Shown here piece after piece: positions 14,177-25,336 of a stretch of DNA of 64,000 nt. Source of the DNA: Leucogyrophana mollusca (lineage: Eukaryota > Basidiomycota > Agaricomycetes > Boletales). Position numbers and translations under genes: made by a program. The first letter of the stretch is position 1; the number at the start of each line of letters is the position of its first letter. The notes under the pieces are model-generated. The model was not told the DNA's origin. It made no database searches and was given only the letters and a program-made list of their open reading frames with translations. The stretch covers positions 1 to 64,000 of the forward strand of contig MU266346.1 of the NCBI GenBank assembly GCA_021014945.1, given 5' to 3'.

Positions 14177-15826
14177 ATGTCTAGCACCACTGGAGTGGAA
14201 GACATTATCATCGACGCTGTGAGCATCGTACGACTTACTCGTTTATGCCAACGTACGTCACGGTTGCTTTCGTACCTTACTTCGTTTTGGCGAGCTTACT
14301 GTTTCAATCGAACTCCACACATAGTCCTGCCATGTGTTGTTATGGTGTATGATCATCGTAAGTACGCACTACTTTCTTAATCAGTACACATTTACCTGTG
14401 GTCTCAGTGATCACGTTTGACCAAGAGGTAACTGTAGTCCTGGGTATCTGTTCATTCCACTGAATTTGGTGGTTACAGATCGAGTTCATATGGGTAGATA
14501 GGACACAAGTAAATGACAATGATGTGGCTGACAGAGCCATTTTCAGAACAAACCACGGTCCATTTCCACTGTTCTCTATATCATGGTAAAAGACTTTTCG
14601 TGGTTTAAAACTGTTCTGACACACAAATTCATAGATACGATACTTAGGAGGCGCCATGGGAATGTGAGTATCCTACCACTCTCAGATCTTCGATGACCTG
14701 ATCTTAGTACCGTTTAGTTACGACGCTGTAGGTACGGTCGATGTCTTATTCAAGTCGCTCCGACCACTCAAATCATCCGTGACGCGCCGTAGTGTTCTTG
14801 TATGAATCACCGACATCTAAAGTTTGCCTTTCTCCGAATTAACTTGGGATACTTATCTCACCTCTTCGTTTACAGTTGTAAGTGAGCCTTAATCACTTCA
14901 CTTTTTTTGAGGTGATACTCATTCTGTATATTAAATTTCAGCTGTGAGTAATCTTCGCGCCGTATAGCTAATCCGATCTGCTGAGCAGCTGCAGGTTCAA
15001 TTTTTATTGCCACCCAGGGCTGGGAGGGTTCCGCACTGGTCTACCTTATACAAAGTTAGTTCCAATAGCTGCAGTTATACGACACTCGTTGACGATCCTC
15101 AGTTGCACTGCAAATGCGCATCTATGCGCTGTATCATAGTTCACGCAAAGTCCTGGTCTTCATGGGTGTCGGGTTCTTGGTTGAGGTTGGATCCTCTGCG
15201 GCGATCCTAGCACTGGCCAAAGCACATGCCGTCGGTATGTAATATGAATGTTCGGTATCACTGACCCACTGACTTTTGTATGCTGTAGTATCGAACCAGT
15301 TAATCCCTGGAATCATGTTCTGCTCGGCAGGAGATATGCGCACCTTTTTGTATGCTTGGTGGATACCGCTTGTGGTTTTTGAGGGGTCATTGTGTGCGAT
15401 GGCAGTGTGGGCTGGAGTCAAGCATTTCCACTCCCGGGTCCAATTTGCAGGGTTTAGCGGGGAGAGGGCGTTGGGTGTTCTTGTGAAAGGCAGCACACTC
15501 AACTTTCTTTGGTGAGATACACTGGCCGTTCCTGCTTTTGTTGCCTCCAATAACCGGACACCTTGAAGTTTCATGCCAGCATTTATTGTTAACGCAGTCA
15601 TGTGGCGTTCTTTGCCAGTATGTTGCTTCCCGTTCCCCATCCATGATTCTATCTGACGCGACCCGTCTGTCAGCAAAGTTGGTTAGAAATCCCGGAAGGC
15701 TTCGTTCTTTGCATCAAGGTCGTAGTTTCCTGCCGCATGGTTTTGAGCCTTCGAAAAGTTTTCAGTCAATCCAGCCAGCGGGAGACACTCCTCACTCCGA
15801 TGGAATTCGCGTGTTCAAATAGCTGA
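14177..15826 (+). CDS. DUF6533-type seven-helix membrane protein
   Basis: The start ATG gives MSSTTGVEDIIIDAVSIVRL. Short exons then deliver VVMVYDH, VITFDQE and IEFIW, the DUF6533 signature. FSWFKTVLTHKFIDTILRRR follows, then RIYALYHSSRKVLVFMGVGF and LVEVGSSAAILALAKAHAV. An intron at 15236-15289 leads to NQLIPGIMFCSAGDMRTFLY, AWWIPLVVFEGSLCAMAVW and GVLVKGSTLNFL. Another intron leads to AFIVNAVMWRSLP, and the last exon reads WLEIPEGFVLCIKVVVSCRM followed by VLSLRK and ends at TGA 15824-15826. The final exon keeps the family's closing helix and RM.L.LR motif, so I judge the gene intact. Its function is not established. It lies tail-to-tail with PEX3 relic D. Confidence 0.8.
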
Positions 15827-15989
15827 AGGTATAGATATAGAGTAGCTCGATGTGTGCGTTGTGTAATCATAGACGCTCAAGTATTATTGTTCCCCGGTTA
15901 TCGCTCACACCCACGCCCGTTTGTCATTGTGGGCTTCGTGACTATTCCCCGGCTGCATCATGAAAGCGTTCGAGGCATGATTAAAGATG

Positions 15990-18900
15990 TGCAAGTGTAT
16001 ATGAGTATGCAATGAGTACAACACGATACATAGCTAGGGCCTGAAACGCTACTATCCCAGAATTTGATCCCCCGCCGTGATCACATCATTACTTTGGGAA
16101 GCGATCATGATGATCCGAGATGACGATCGCTTCCATTGCTGAAACCTCTCGCGTACCCATGATGTTCTACGTCTCAAAGGGTACCAGCATTGGTGTCGCA
16201 AGGACTAGAATGATGGGATGGAGATGGAGGGGTATATTGGAGGCGAGAGCATCGCCCTCCGAACCACTGCCCCGAAGCAAAACCACAACAATTGTCGGAA
16301 GCAAAGGCCGCGATCGGCGGAGGCAACCCACAAGATCGACGATCAACAGAGACAAAAATACAGGGTGATCGATCGACGAAAACGAACTACAGGTCGATCG
16401 ATCAGCGAAAGTAACTCCCAACCTCCAGGGGTCAAAGCGCATGGTGCATGGCACGCACCGCAGCCCAGCGAGGCATAGAGATAACCGACACCCCGACAGC
16501 AAGACGACAGGGAAAATGCGCAACCGAAGTAGCTAGCACAGCCGCACAGCCAGATAATTTGGGGGAAAGGCGCAGACGGAGAAGCGAGAGGAAAGATAAC
16601 CACAACCAGGCAATCAGATAGAAGACCCACATCAACCAGCCCTTTCCACGTAGGCTGGCTCCACCTCTCCTTGCCCGGTGATAGGCCCACTACACAGACC
16701 TTCATTCCCTCTTTCCCTCTTGCACTCTCCCTCTGCAGCTGACTGCATCCACCCTTACCCGCATCACGTCCTTAGTCTCATCGCCACCCACAACAGTCTC
16801 ATCATTCATCCCCCCCGCGCTATCCACAAATACCCGCCCCCTCAGCTCCTCAATGAGTACCTCCATCGCACGGTCGAGCGCAGCCTCGAAGACCGCGAAG
16901 TCTGGGGAGAGGAGGTAGGAACACATTTGCGCGAGGTGGGCAGTGAAGTACGGGTCAGGGGTGTGCGTGGAGGAGGCGTATGCGGCTGTGGGTATATAAG
17001 CGGCGGGAGGGGACGCGTGAAAGGTGGTGTGCGAGTGCGAGGGGCTGGACGGTGAGTTTGATGGCGAGTAGAGGGAAATTGGGAGGACGGCTTGCGGGAG
17101 TGTGGTGGGAAGATTTGGGAGTCTTTGGGTAGAGATGGCGGGTGAGATTGGGTATCCGTATGCGGTGGCGCTCCACCCTGAGCGAGGACGTGGGTGGTTG
17201 TCTCGCGCGTTGGGGGTAGGAGGAGAGGAAGTTGTGGGATTGGACGCCAGGGTCGGTGAGCGCTTGAGGGGCGGTTTGGATTGGAGATAAGAAAAGAAAA
17301 TAGGTTGCAAAAGTCGCGGAATATCGTACAAGGCAAGAGGAAGAAAGAAGAGAAGGGAGGTGGATGGTCATCAACCGAAGAGTGTTGAAGGACCGACTCG
17401 GATCACTCAAGAACCTAATCAACGCGTGATCAAACACCACCCCGTGAGCGTTCAAGCGCACCACACCCAGTCAAGGGGTATTCAGATACCCAGGGCAATG
17501 AGTGATTAAACACCATGCCCAGAGCGATTAGGCGCCACCACATGAGTGCATGAACTTTCCCCTCGACCAGGGAAACACCGAGTTGGCAAAGCTCCATCGA
17601 CGTAAATTCAGCTACCCACACGAACAGGTGTAGTTGAACAGCGTTCAAAAAGTAAGTCTATGGTCGTTGGGGAACCCCGATCAGCCGGGCCCAACCACCC
17701 CAATTGCCGAGCGGTCAAAGCATCGAGCGGACAAGCGTTTGAACACCTCAGATAACGAGTGATCGGACACCTACTTGACGTGTGCTCATAGCGACCCCGG
17801 GCAGTGGGCGCCTGAACAGAACATCCCGCTCATACACTTTCGACCAGGAGCCAAACGCCGCCACCGAAGAGACGCAAAGCGTCCTACTGATGACCGTGTA
17901 GTCACCAGACGTCGCGAATGCACAATCACCCCTTCTATGTCCAATCATCCGTTCGGAAGACGAGGGTTCCAACACAAAACACCAGGTCGACTAGCGTGTC
18001 AAGACCCAAGCACTAGTACCCTTCGACGAGCACACCAACGCATGGAATCGACGCGTGCCCAAACACCTAAGCCGATCCGTATTTCATACAATGAATCGGC
18101 GGGCGGCCGAATCCCAGGCGACAAGTGTACGGACACGAAGTCAGCAAGTGTTCCATCACCCGATCAGCGAGCGTCCAGAACGCACTATCCACCCAACGGA
18201 ACGAGCATCAAGTGGGTATCCAATGCGCAACCCGGCGGGGGGTTAAGAACGCAAAAACCCTCACAAAACGAAAAAGAAAAAAAGTTCAAGAAAGACGAGG
18301 GTTCCAACGAATACGAGGTCTCCCTCCCCCTTCTGAAAGCGGGATGGCAAGAAACAACGGAAAAACACACACCTAATCCGCATCTCCCCGCCCTCGAACC
18401 GCACGAGCGCGAGGAGCGCGGGTGGTTCGGTGGGGCCGACTTCATTTTCAGGGATATCCTGTGATCGAGTTCATCTAGTGGCGTGTTCGAATTTTGGCGC
18501 GTCGTGTGTGTTCAGGCCTGAGCGAATATCGAATATATGGCCCAAAAACACGAATTAAATATTCCGGACAAGCGAATATCGAATCTGCGTCGCGTTTGAT
18601 GTTCAGTGGGGAGTAAAGAAGGTGAATGAAATAGACGTGAAAAGGAGAGAAAGGCGCGGAAGGAAGGGAAATCGTCAGTGATCAGTTTGGGGTGCAGGGA
18701 TACATACCACCATACCACAGAACAGACACAGTAAGACCGGAGAACGCGAACGAGACATCGAACGGCGACGTCCCTACGTCAAACAATTGCACTCCGGGGG
18801 CACCTGGGAAACTCGGGGAGAATGGGGGTAGAAGAACGAGACAACGCTCTCCTCCACACACGCGCGCACCCTCACGCATATATGCAGGCACACATGCATA

Positions 18901-20420
18901 CATGTGTGCCCGTCCGCATATATGCATCTCCTCCTATGTCCACTAATATCTCCTTCCTCCCCGCTCCTCTAACCTGTTGCTCAAATACAGCCACGAAAAC
19001 AACGCTCGCCCGCTCTCTGCGGAAAAACCCTCAACAGAACCCATAATACACCACCAAGCGCACCCCCAACGAAATCCTAACAAACGCAAACAAAGCCGCT
19101 CACCCCTCAAGTACCCCCTCGACTCCTTGCCTCCCCCGCATCGCAACATCCTTCCACCCCACATGCAGGATCTACCACGACAGCATGAGGAAGCGCATCT
19201 CGGTGTCATCTGAGATGGGGGTCGTTAGCTGGAGGGGGTCGGCGCGCGGCGGACTTGTTCATGTGTGAGATCCGAGTCGTCCACTAAGTCGTCTTATAGT
19301 TGACAATTTATTGTACGTAGTGCGGGAAGTGCCCCGCGCACGCCCTCCACCCGGCCAAAAGGCGTCTCCAGCGCTTGTATATCCAACACGCGCCCCACCA
19401 CGTGTCCAATTACCATGCGCGTAAGCGATGGTGGCGCGCGAGCAAGAGACGGCTATATGCGCTCGAGCCGTCCCTGGGCAACGACGGAGGCAGCGTAGCG
19501 CTGGCGCGCGAAGGAGGCTAGCCGGAGGGAGGTAAGAAGGGAGATGCGCGGAGTAGAGGACTCTTAGGGTGCGTGCTTAGACTGTAGATAGGGTTACAAG
19601 CTTTAAATGAAGCAGAAGGGACAGGAGTTAGTCCGAGCGAGATGCAGGACGATGGGTGGGGGGACGTACTAAGCATCTTGGCCTCCTTCCATAGTTCAGC
19701 TCTACAGCGCGTACTGCTGGAGGCGGACGAAGAGGCAGAGTATGTGGATGGAACGGCAAAGTGCGTCGAGGTAACAGCCGAGCCCGACATCTGGGAACTC
19801 GCCGTTGTTATCGAGTCCGAGAGCTGGGTGCATGCCGAGGCGAGGAAGTCGTGCGGGTGCAGCGCCGATCCACACCCAGATCCTTACCCAAATCCAGACA
19901 CACCCCAACATTTGACCACGCGCCACTACTCCCCACTCCCTGGTCCACAGCTCCCATTCCCGCCCAAACTCGGAACTGACACAGACCCTGCGTCTGACTC
20001 CCCATCTGACGGCGGCTCCTACTGCGTAGGTGAAAGGGAACAGGAGCTACGAATTACTGCAGCGCGGGATTGAGAGTACGACGGGAGTTCGTGCATGAGG
20101 CCCTCGACGGCCATCTCCTCAAGGGTCTGCCTGGCGAGCGTGAGAATGAGCGCCGTGATCGTGTACATGGCCCCTTGGTGTGTTGGAAGCGGCGGCGGCG
20201 GCTGGTGCAGCAACATCCCCAGTCAGCACCGATACACACCATATCTCTGCGAAGGACGCACCCGTCCCCTGCCAATCTCTACTTGGCGATTTTATCCTTC
20301 ACCCCCCGGCTGACAACGTACGTGCCACCGAGGACTGCTAGCCCATGTCGGCGCTCGTGAAAAGACCAACACTTGCGCGCGCTGTCGAGTATAACGCGAG
20401 TTGCTGGCTTCGATGCGAGA
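15990..20420 (-). pseudogene. PEX3: PEX3 relic D (fullest copy, stops throughout)
   Basis: The N-terminal exon (about 20340-20050, minus) reads AVLGGTYVVSRGVKDKIAK then a stop. It resumes as THQGAMYTITALILTLARQT, LEEMAVEGLMHELPSYSQSR and SCSLSPTQ with a further stop. Downstream come RCRAELWKEAKMLS (about 19715-19675), QRYAASVVAQGRLERI-stop (about 19505-19455), and RFLMLSW-stop-ILHVGWKDVAMRGRQG (about 19195-19125). The C-terminal exon is open: SPDFAVFEAALDRAMEVLIE followed by ELRGRVFVDSAG (16920-16820). At least three in-frame stops within otherwise conserved segments make this a pseudogene. It contains a roughly 0.8-kb degenerate repeat tract (17395-18210) absent from relic C. The normal product is the PEX19-docking peroxin of peroxisomal membrane assembly. 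Confidence 0.8.
17395..18210. repeat. Degenerate minisatellite inside PEX3 relic D
   Basis: A poorly conserved unit of about 22-30 nt recurs with the core GAGTGATC(A/G)(A/G)ACACC. Examples are GCGTGATCAAACACC near 17425, AATGAGTGATTAAACACC near 17500, AGCGTTTGAACACC near 17733 and ACGAGTGATCGGACACC near 17755. Later, less clear units reach the GATCAGCGAGCGTCCAGAAC segment near 18160. Relic C keeps only the last one or two units (11050-11140). Confidence 0.5.
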
Positions 20421-20662
20421 AATTGTGGTGACTGGTGGTGGGTGGAAGCTCAGCGGTTATGGGGTGTGACAATTGGATCGGCATGTCGTATTCGCTTGTG
20501 TGTGTCGCGTAGGTAGTCGTATCGCTCGTATGCGAGACGAGTTCGAACGCGACAAGGCGTGAACCGCGTGCGGAGGCGTACCTGGTGCTGTGCGTACGAT
20601 CCAACGGTCAGTAAAATAGAAATGAGGGGAGGGGAGGGGGGGAGGTCGTTCCGCCGACCCGG

Positions 20663-20757
20663 TACTGCTTGACGCGCCTCCAACAGGCGCGATCTCGCTG
20701 GGTCGGGTCCCAATACTGCTTGACGCGCCTCCAACAGGCGCAATCTCGCTGGGTCGA
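20663..20757. repeat. 51-bp tandem duplication carrying a palindrome
   Basis: TACTGCTTGACGCGCCTCCA starts at 20663 and again at 20714. Each copy contains GCGCCTCCAACAGGCGC, able to fold into a hairpin with a GCGCCT/AGGCGC stem. The second copy differs by one base in the CGATCTCGC/CAATCTCGC part. It lies just outside the 5' end of PEX3 relic D. Confidence 0.85.
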
Positions 20758-20939
20758 CCCCCCATTGTTTTCGTGCGTTCGGAATGCGACGAAGTTGGTG
20801 GGGGAGGGAAAAGAAATAGAAAGCGATACTCAGGTGGCTGGTGGCTGGGCACCGGCGTGGGAGATTCCGAGACTGACGCGGGACTGTCGACCGCCACCGC
20901 AGGGACCGTCACTCTCTTAGACGAAGTATTTAGAATTTG

Positions 20940-22620
20940 TGTCAGCTCATAGCGTGGTATCGGGTTTCATGCGATGCCGAATGACTGCGGATACCCTTGG
21001 ACCAAATCCGTCCGGGGCCAGACCGCGCTCCTCCTCACCCTCCTCACATCGAGATCGTGATAGTGCAGGGAGGGTGACTGGTCGGGAAGACTTTCGCAAC
21101 CGTAATAGTATCCATACCGAAAAACTGCTTTACGGCATCGAGGTTTATATTCCTGAACGTGTGCATAATGGCGCAGTCATCGATATGATGTCCACCTTGC
21201 GTCAACGACAATCTCTAGCCCACAGTGTAATGTGCAGACTGTCCCTCAGGTTTTATCCTTGCTGAATGCCTTGACTGTTCACTAGCGACACGGCAAGATT
21301 GAAGTGGTCTCTCTATACAGGCGTACCGATCTCGCATATCTATACGCGAACCTCTGCGACAGCTCGCCACGTCGATCCTGTCTTCCCACGCTTGATAAGA
21401 TGCGAGGAGAACATCAGAGGCCAGGGAAAGGGTTTTCGAACATGAACGGGTATGCACAAATACAAAACCCATCGTGTCTCCCCCTCCAGCACCCGGTACG
21501 CTGGGCAGTCGTCGGCCTCATTTCGACATCCCACAACTTCAGCCGTCCGCTCCACAGCCACGTTTCAACGCTTACGATCTCGTCAAGTCGGCCAGTCCAG
21601 GGGACAACACAGGTAGCAAAGGTGACAGTTCTGAGGTCCCCTTTCACAGCGACGAGAAGGCCGTCCTTACCTAGACGGTACATGAATATCTTTACAAGCC
21701 GCTCCCAACACACCATTCACAGCCGTCAATGCCGCCACTCTTTGGTGGGCGTGTTCATTGGAGAGCGGGGAATTGTACTCGCCGGATGGGAGGAGCGAGG
21801 AGTTGCTGGGAGATGCGGTGTGCAGGATAATGAGCAGACGAAATGAAGCCTTGTCGTTAAATGTACGCCTCCTAATCCCGCTAAATTCTAACGCGCCGCT
21901 GGCGCTGATGCTTGTGGCGGGTTTGCGCGTTGAAGGCGGGGTGACCAAACGACCATAGCCGCGCCTTACGGCTGTCGAGCACCAACGGGAGCTCGTCAAT
22001 CGAGAGAAGTACGGTTGATCGGGCATGCACAGGGCCGCCTCCGTGTGTACTTTTCCTTGTAACGCTTGCACCATCTGCATTATCCTTGGGGAGGTGAGCA
22101 TGAGACCGGCTGCATATTTGGTTCGGCGAAACGGAACGACAGCCCTGAGGCAGTCCGATTACTCCCCATCGCTGCGGTTCTGGCGCATCGCACAATAGCA
22201 AAGGGTGAGCGACAGGGGCACAAGTACCCAGATACTCGGCGCATATAGGCGAGGAACGGGTGAACGCGTACAAAACAAGAAGCGAGGGACAGGCAGAGCA
22301 TGGAGCACCTGCCGTAGACATTAACCTGCCTCCGCTAGGACCGCTGTCGCTGCCGCATGAAACATATGTCGAGGGGATCATTTCCCAGAGCTTCAGCTAC
22401 ACGAGGGACTCGCTTTTGCCTTGGGTAAGCTATGCTGAGAGTGCGGAGTTGTCCCCCTGCTGGTCAGGACACGATACCTTATTGAGGATTGCCGTCGCAT
22501 GAGACACATGTTGACGGGATCTCGTTGGTGCGTATTCCTATACCGTTGACCGAGCAGACTCGAGCATCTTCTGGGAATATCAATCAAGGTGCGATATCGG
22601 ACATAAATACAGTGACGAGC
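20940..22620 (+). other. Region with coding-like but unjoined exons, gene not resolved
   Basis: Several plus-strand frames have low-complexity, protein-like composition. Examples are LGSRRPHFDIPQLQPSAPQP and RFNAYDLVKSASPGDN (about 21500-21610), ESGELYSPDGRSEELLGDAV (about 21760-21820) and EHGAPAVDINLPPLGPLSLP (about 22295-22355). They may be exons of one proline/serine-rich protein, or relics. No domain is recognised and I could not connect them. Confidence 0.25.
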
Positions 22621-23057
22621 TTACCGGTGATGTGAGTTGGGTGGCAATGTTGGGAAAAACCAGTCTGCGTAATAGTAGGTGCTCCGTCAAAATCAATATT
22701 GTGGTTCCCCTGAGCGATCCGAAGATTTGTGCCCCCGAGTGCTGATAGTCGTGTCCTGCTGCGTCGAAGGCTCGAAAGGACTAGGTGCTGGGAGGATCAG
22801 GCTGTTCGCAAAGCTAGCCAACTCACCATGGTCTCGATGCACTATGAATGTCGATTCGGACTGCGTGTGTTGGAGATGATTCTGTGAGTGTCGAGAAGTC
22901 TCCCCCCGGATGGCTGGTGGTACTGACCTCATCGGTGCGCACAGCGCGTTATAGATGATACCACTTTGTGAGGCTCTTACCAACAAGATGTGTATAGCTG
23001 GTTGTGCGATCATTGCATGCCAGGCTATCGGAACTTACCAACTGTCCCGAGACTGTC

Positions 23058-23170
23058 TCGTGACCGTTGCGTGACCGTTGCGCGACCGTTGCGGGACCGT
23101 TGCGGGACCGTCGCGCGACCGTCGCGCGACAGTGGCGTGGCCGTTGTGTGACTGTTGCGGGATCGTTGCA
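23058..23170. repeat. 11-bp minisatellite
   Basis: About ten tandem units of 11 nt with consensus CG(T/G/C)GACCGTTG, for example CGTGACCGTTG, CGCGACCGTTG, CGGGACCGTTG and CGCGACCGTCG. Later units drift (CGTGGCCGTTG, TGTGACTGTTG, CGGGATCGTTG). Confidence 0.9.
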
Positions 23171-23374
23171 TGAGCACCAACTGTCACCAAACTGTGGCTG
23201 TCTCGCAACCGTCTAGACATGTGGGGAACTAAGCATAGCTGCACAGAGGTTATGTATTGCATGACTATAGGTGACCGGTAGAAACAGAGAACATTGTGGG
23301 GCAGCGGTTGGACTCAGACAATCTACAGGGACAGACGCAAACTCGTTTTAGTTGACTCCTTTCATAAGCAATTG

Positions 23375-24534
23375 TCAGATACTAGCTAACTTTATGAAGG
23401 CAAATTTGGAGCTCACCAGAGGCAACGGTGGTGGGGGCCAGATAAATCGATCAATATTAGAGAACCCATGGGTTTGGGCAAGCTGTCGAAAGGTATTTTT
23501 CCAGTGATCGTAATCTGGACTGGCGGTGAACTTCAATTGACGACAATCCTGAAGAAAGTCTTTGAATTCAGAAGGAATGCCTCTGCAGAGGTCTTCGGGG
23601 AGGGTATAGCATTTGCTTGCATGAACAAAATCCATGATCGCATTGGCATGAGGATCCCCATAAATTGTCCAGGGGAGCCCACCCGGGATGAGGAGGTGGA
23701 TGAGAACAAGTGCCACCGCCTCCATGTCATCACGGCGTGCTGGTTCTGTCAGGACTTAGTAAATAGTGGCTGGCAGGGAGGTAAGTCTTACCCTTAAGAT
23801 GGCAGTGCACATTTTTGGAAGTGAAAAAATAGTTCCCAACAAATGGGCCCTGGTCTCGTTGCTGGTAAGGAATATGCTGCCCGGTCTTGGGGTCCTCGTA
23901 ACAGTTAGAGAAGGCAAAATCTATTAAGTAGATAGTGCCCTCATCTGGGGGGAGCCCAACCAGGCAATTCCCCAGGTGAATGTCCCGGTGGAGAACACCA
24001 CGGTCATGGATACTTTGTACGCGGGAAATCTATGATAAAAACTGTATAGTATCGGTGCTTTGATCCGTGGAAGGTGAATGGCTTACCAGTTGTATGGCTA
24101 TGGAGCATACTGTCCGCAAGTCCATGATGGCCCGGGGCTTGGTGTCCGTCAGGAAGCCAACGATGGGCTTGGTGTCCTTTTGATACAACGACTCGAGGCT
24201 GGGACCCAAAAGGCCAATGGCTAAATATTTCCACCTTCCAATGGCCCCCGTAGCCCGTAGGGTAGGGATGCCCTTGCAGGTCCGCAAAAGTGAATAGGCG
24301 ATTTTCTCCTTGTCCAGGTGCGCGTTAGTTAGTGTTTTCCTTTGCACCTTCAGAGCTACTCTTGTATGCTTCTTCAAGTGGTAGGCTTTGAACACCGACC
24401 CTGGACAGATTATATCAGTGGATTTTGGTTTCTTGGAAAAATAGTTAGAAGGACTTACCTGAGGAACCGGTACCCAAATGTTCCTCGAGCCAATACTCCC
24501 CAAGTACTCTTGGGATGGTTTTGGGTTTACTCAT
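23375..24534 (-). CDS. Casein kinase 1-like protein kinase, divergent active site
   Basis: The minus-strand start at 24534 gives MSKPKTIPRVLGEYWLEEHL with a glycine loop LGTGSSG, an intron, then SVFKAYHLKKHTRVALKVQR containing the ATP-binding lysine (VALK). After KGIPTLRATGAIGRWKYLAI and GLLGPSLESLYQKD comes an intron. Then SIHDRGVLHRDIHLGNCLVG and TIYLIDFAFSNCYEDPKTGQ follow, and after another intron RRDDMEAVALVLIHLLIPGG, LPW and a helical tail. Layout and the RRDDMEA segment are those of the CK1 group. Two key positions differ. The catalytic loop reads HRDIH rather than HRDIK, and the metal-binding motif reads DFA rather than DFG (the metal-binding aspartate itself is kept). It is short for CK1, about 320 residues, without a tail. 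All exons are open. It could be a weak kinase or a pseudokinase. Confidence 0.8.
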
Positions 24535-24684
24535 GCTGTTATTTGAACAGCAAGCTGTGAACTACTGAGCGTGAGCCTGTTCAATCTTTCCAGTTTTACT
24601 GGTGCGCTGTTTTGTTTTATTTGACCCCGCCCCCCCCGCGGCCGAGTAGGAACAGATCAGCTACGGGACCCCATCGAACAGCCC
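24535..24684. other. Short intergenic stretch with poly-C tract
   Basis: Upstream of the kinase start. It contains a CCCCGCCCCCCCCGCGGCCG stretch (about 24627-24646). No gene seen. Confidence 0.4.
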
Positions 24685-25276
24685 TTACGGTACACGCGCC
24701 GAGATGTCGTAGTCGTGGAGCTCCTCGGCTGCATCGAACCCATCCCTGCTGACGCACTGACGCACAAAGGCACTCACAGCCATAGTATGGACAAGAGCGT
24801 TGTCCATCTCTGCCAGGTGAAATCGGTTCGTTGAGGCGGGAATATCAATGCGACTGTTTTCACATGACTCACTTTGCAAGTGCAATAACTGTGGGTACTT
24901 CTGTAAATTGCCTCTTGGCGAGGTCTCTCCGGAGTGACATCATGTCACCAGCCGCTTGTCTCGCCCCCAAGCCACCGGCAACAGGAATACGGGACGACAC
25001 GACATGGATCCACGCCATGGACTTGGCGGGTCGATGGTACTGACCGGAGGACGCATGTCTTCTTCCAACGACGAGGGAGCTCCGATGATGTGCAAGCTCG
25101 CCTGTCAAGCGATGGGCAGGCACGTTATCATTGATTACTCTCGTGCCGATGATCCTGTCGCGTATACAGGGAACGAGCAGATACAACACATGTAAAGAGG
25201 ATGGTCCGAAACCCCGACTTTGGATGGGCAGGAGCAGAACTCGCCCATCCTGTGCGTGCCAGGTTGTTGCTAACAC
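24685..25276 (-). other. Possible coding fragment, unidentified
   Basis: Minus-strand frames read AGDMMSLRRDLAKRQFTEVP and TVIALAK (about 24955-24870). A GTGAGT donor follows. After a CAG acceptor comes EMDNALVHTMAVSAFVRQCV and SRDGFDAAEELHDYDISARV to a stop at about 24685. Frame and codon use look like the last two exons of a gene, but upstream exons cannot be found. GDMMSLRRD faintly recalls the NSE metal-binding helix of class I terpene synthases, with N and E both replaced. That similarity is too weak for a call. Confidence 0.25.
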
Positions 25277-25336
25277 CCTGAACGGGGCGAGTGAGACGCT
25301 TGTTGCACAACGGAATCAGTTGGTGCATAATAGATA

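Noticed and set aside
16702..17331. A 209-codon minus-strand frame considered as an intact gene
   Set aside because: Its C-terminal part is the PEX3 block SPDFAVFEAALDRAM, but the rest of the gene is stop-ridden, so it was merged into PEX3 relic D.
23058..23170. CRISPR-like array
   Set aside because: The 11-bp units are directly adjacent without spacers, and the genome is fungal; it is a minisatellite.
24869..25276. Terpene synthase call based on GDMMSLRRD
   Set aside because: The essential Asn and Glu of the NSE motif are absent, no DDxxD segment is visible, and the rest of the fragment does not resemble the family.
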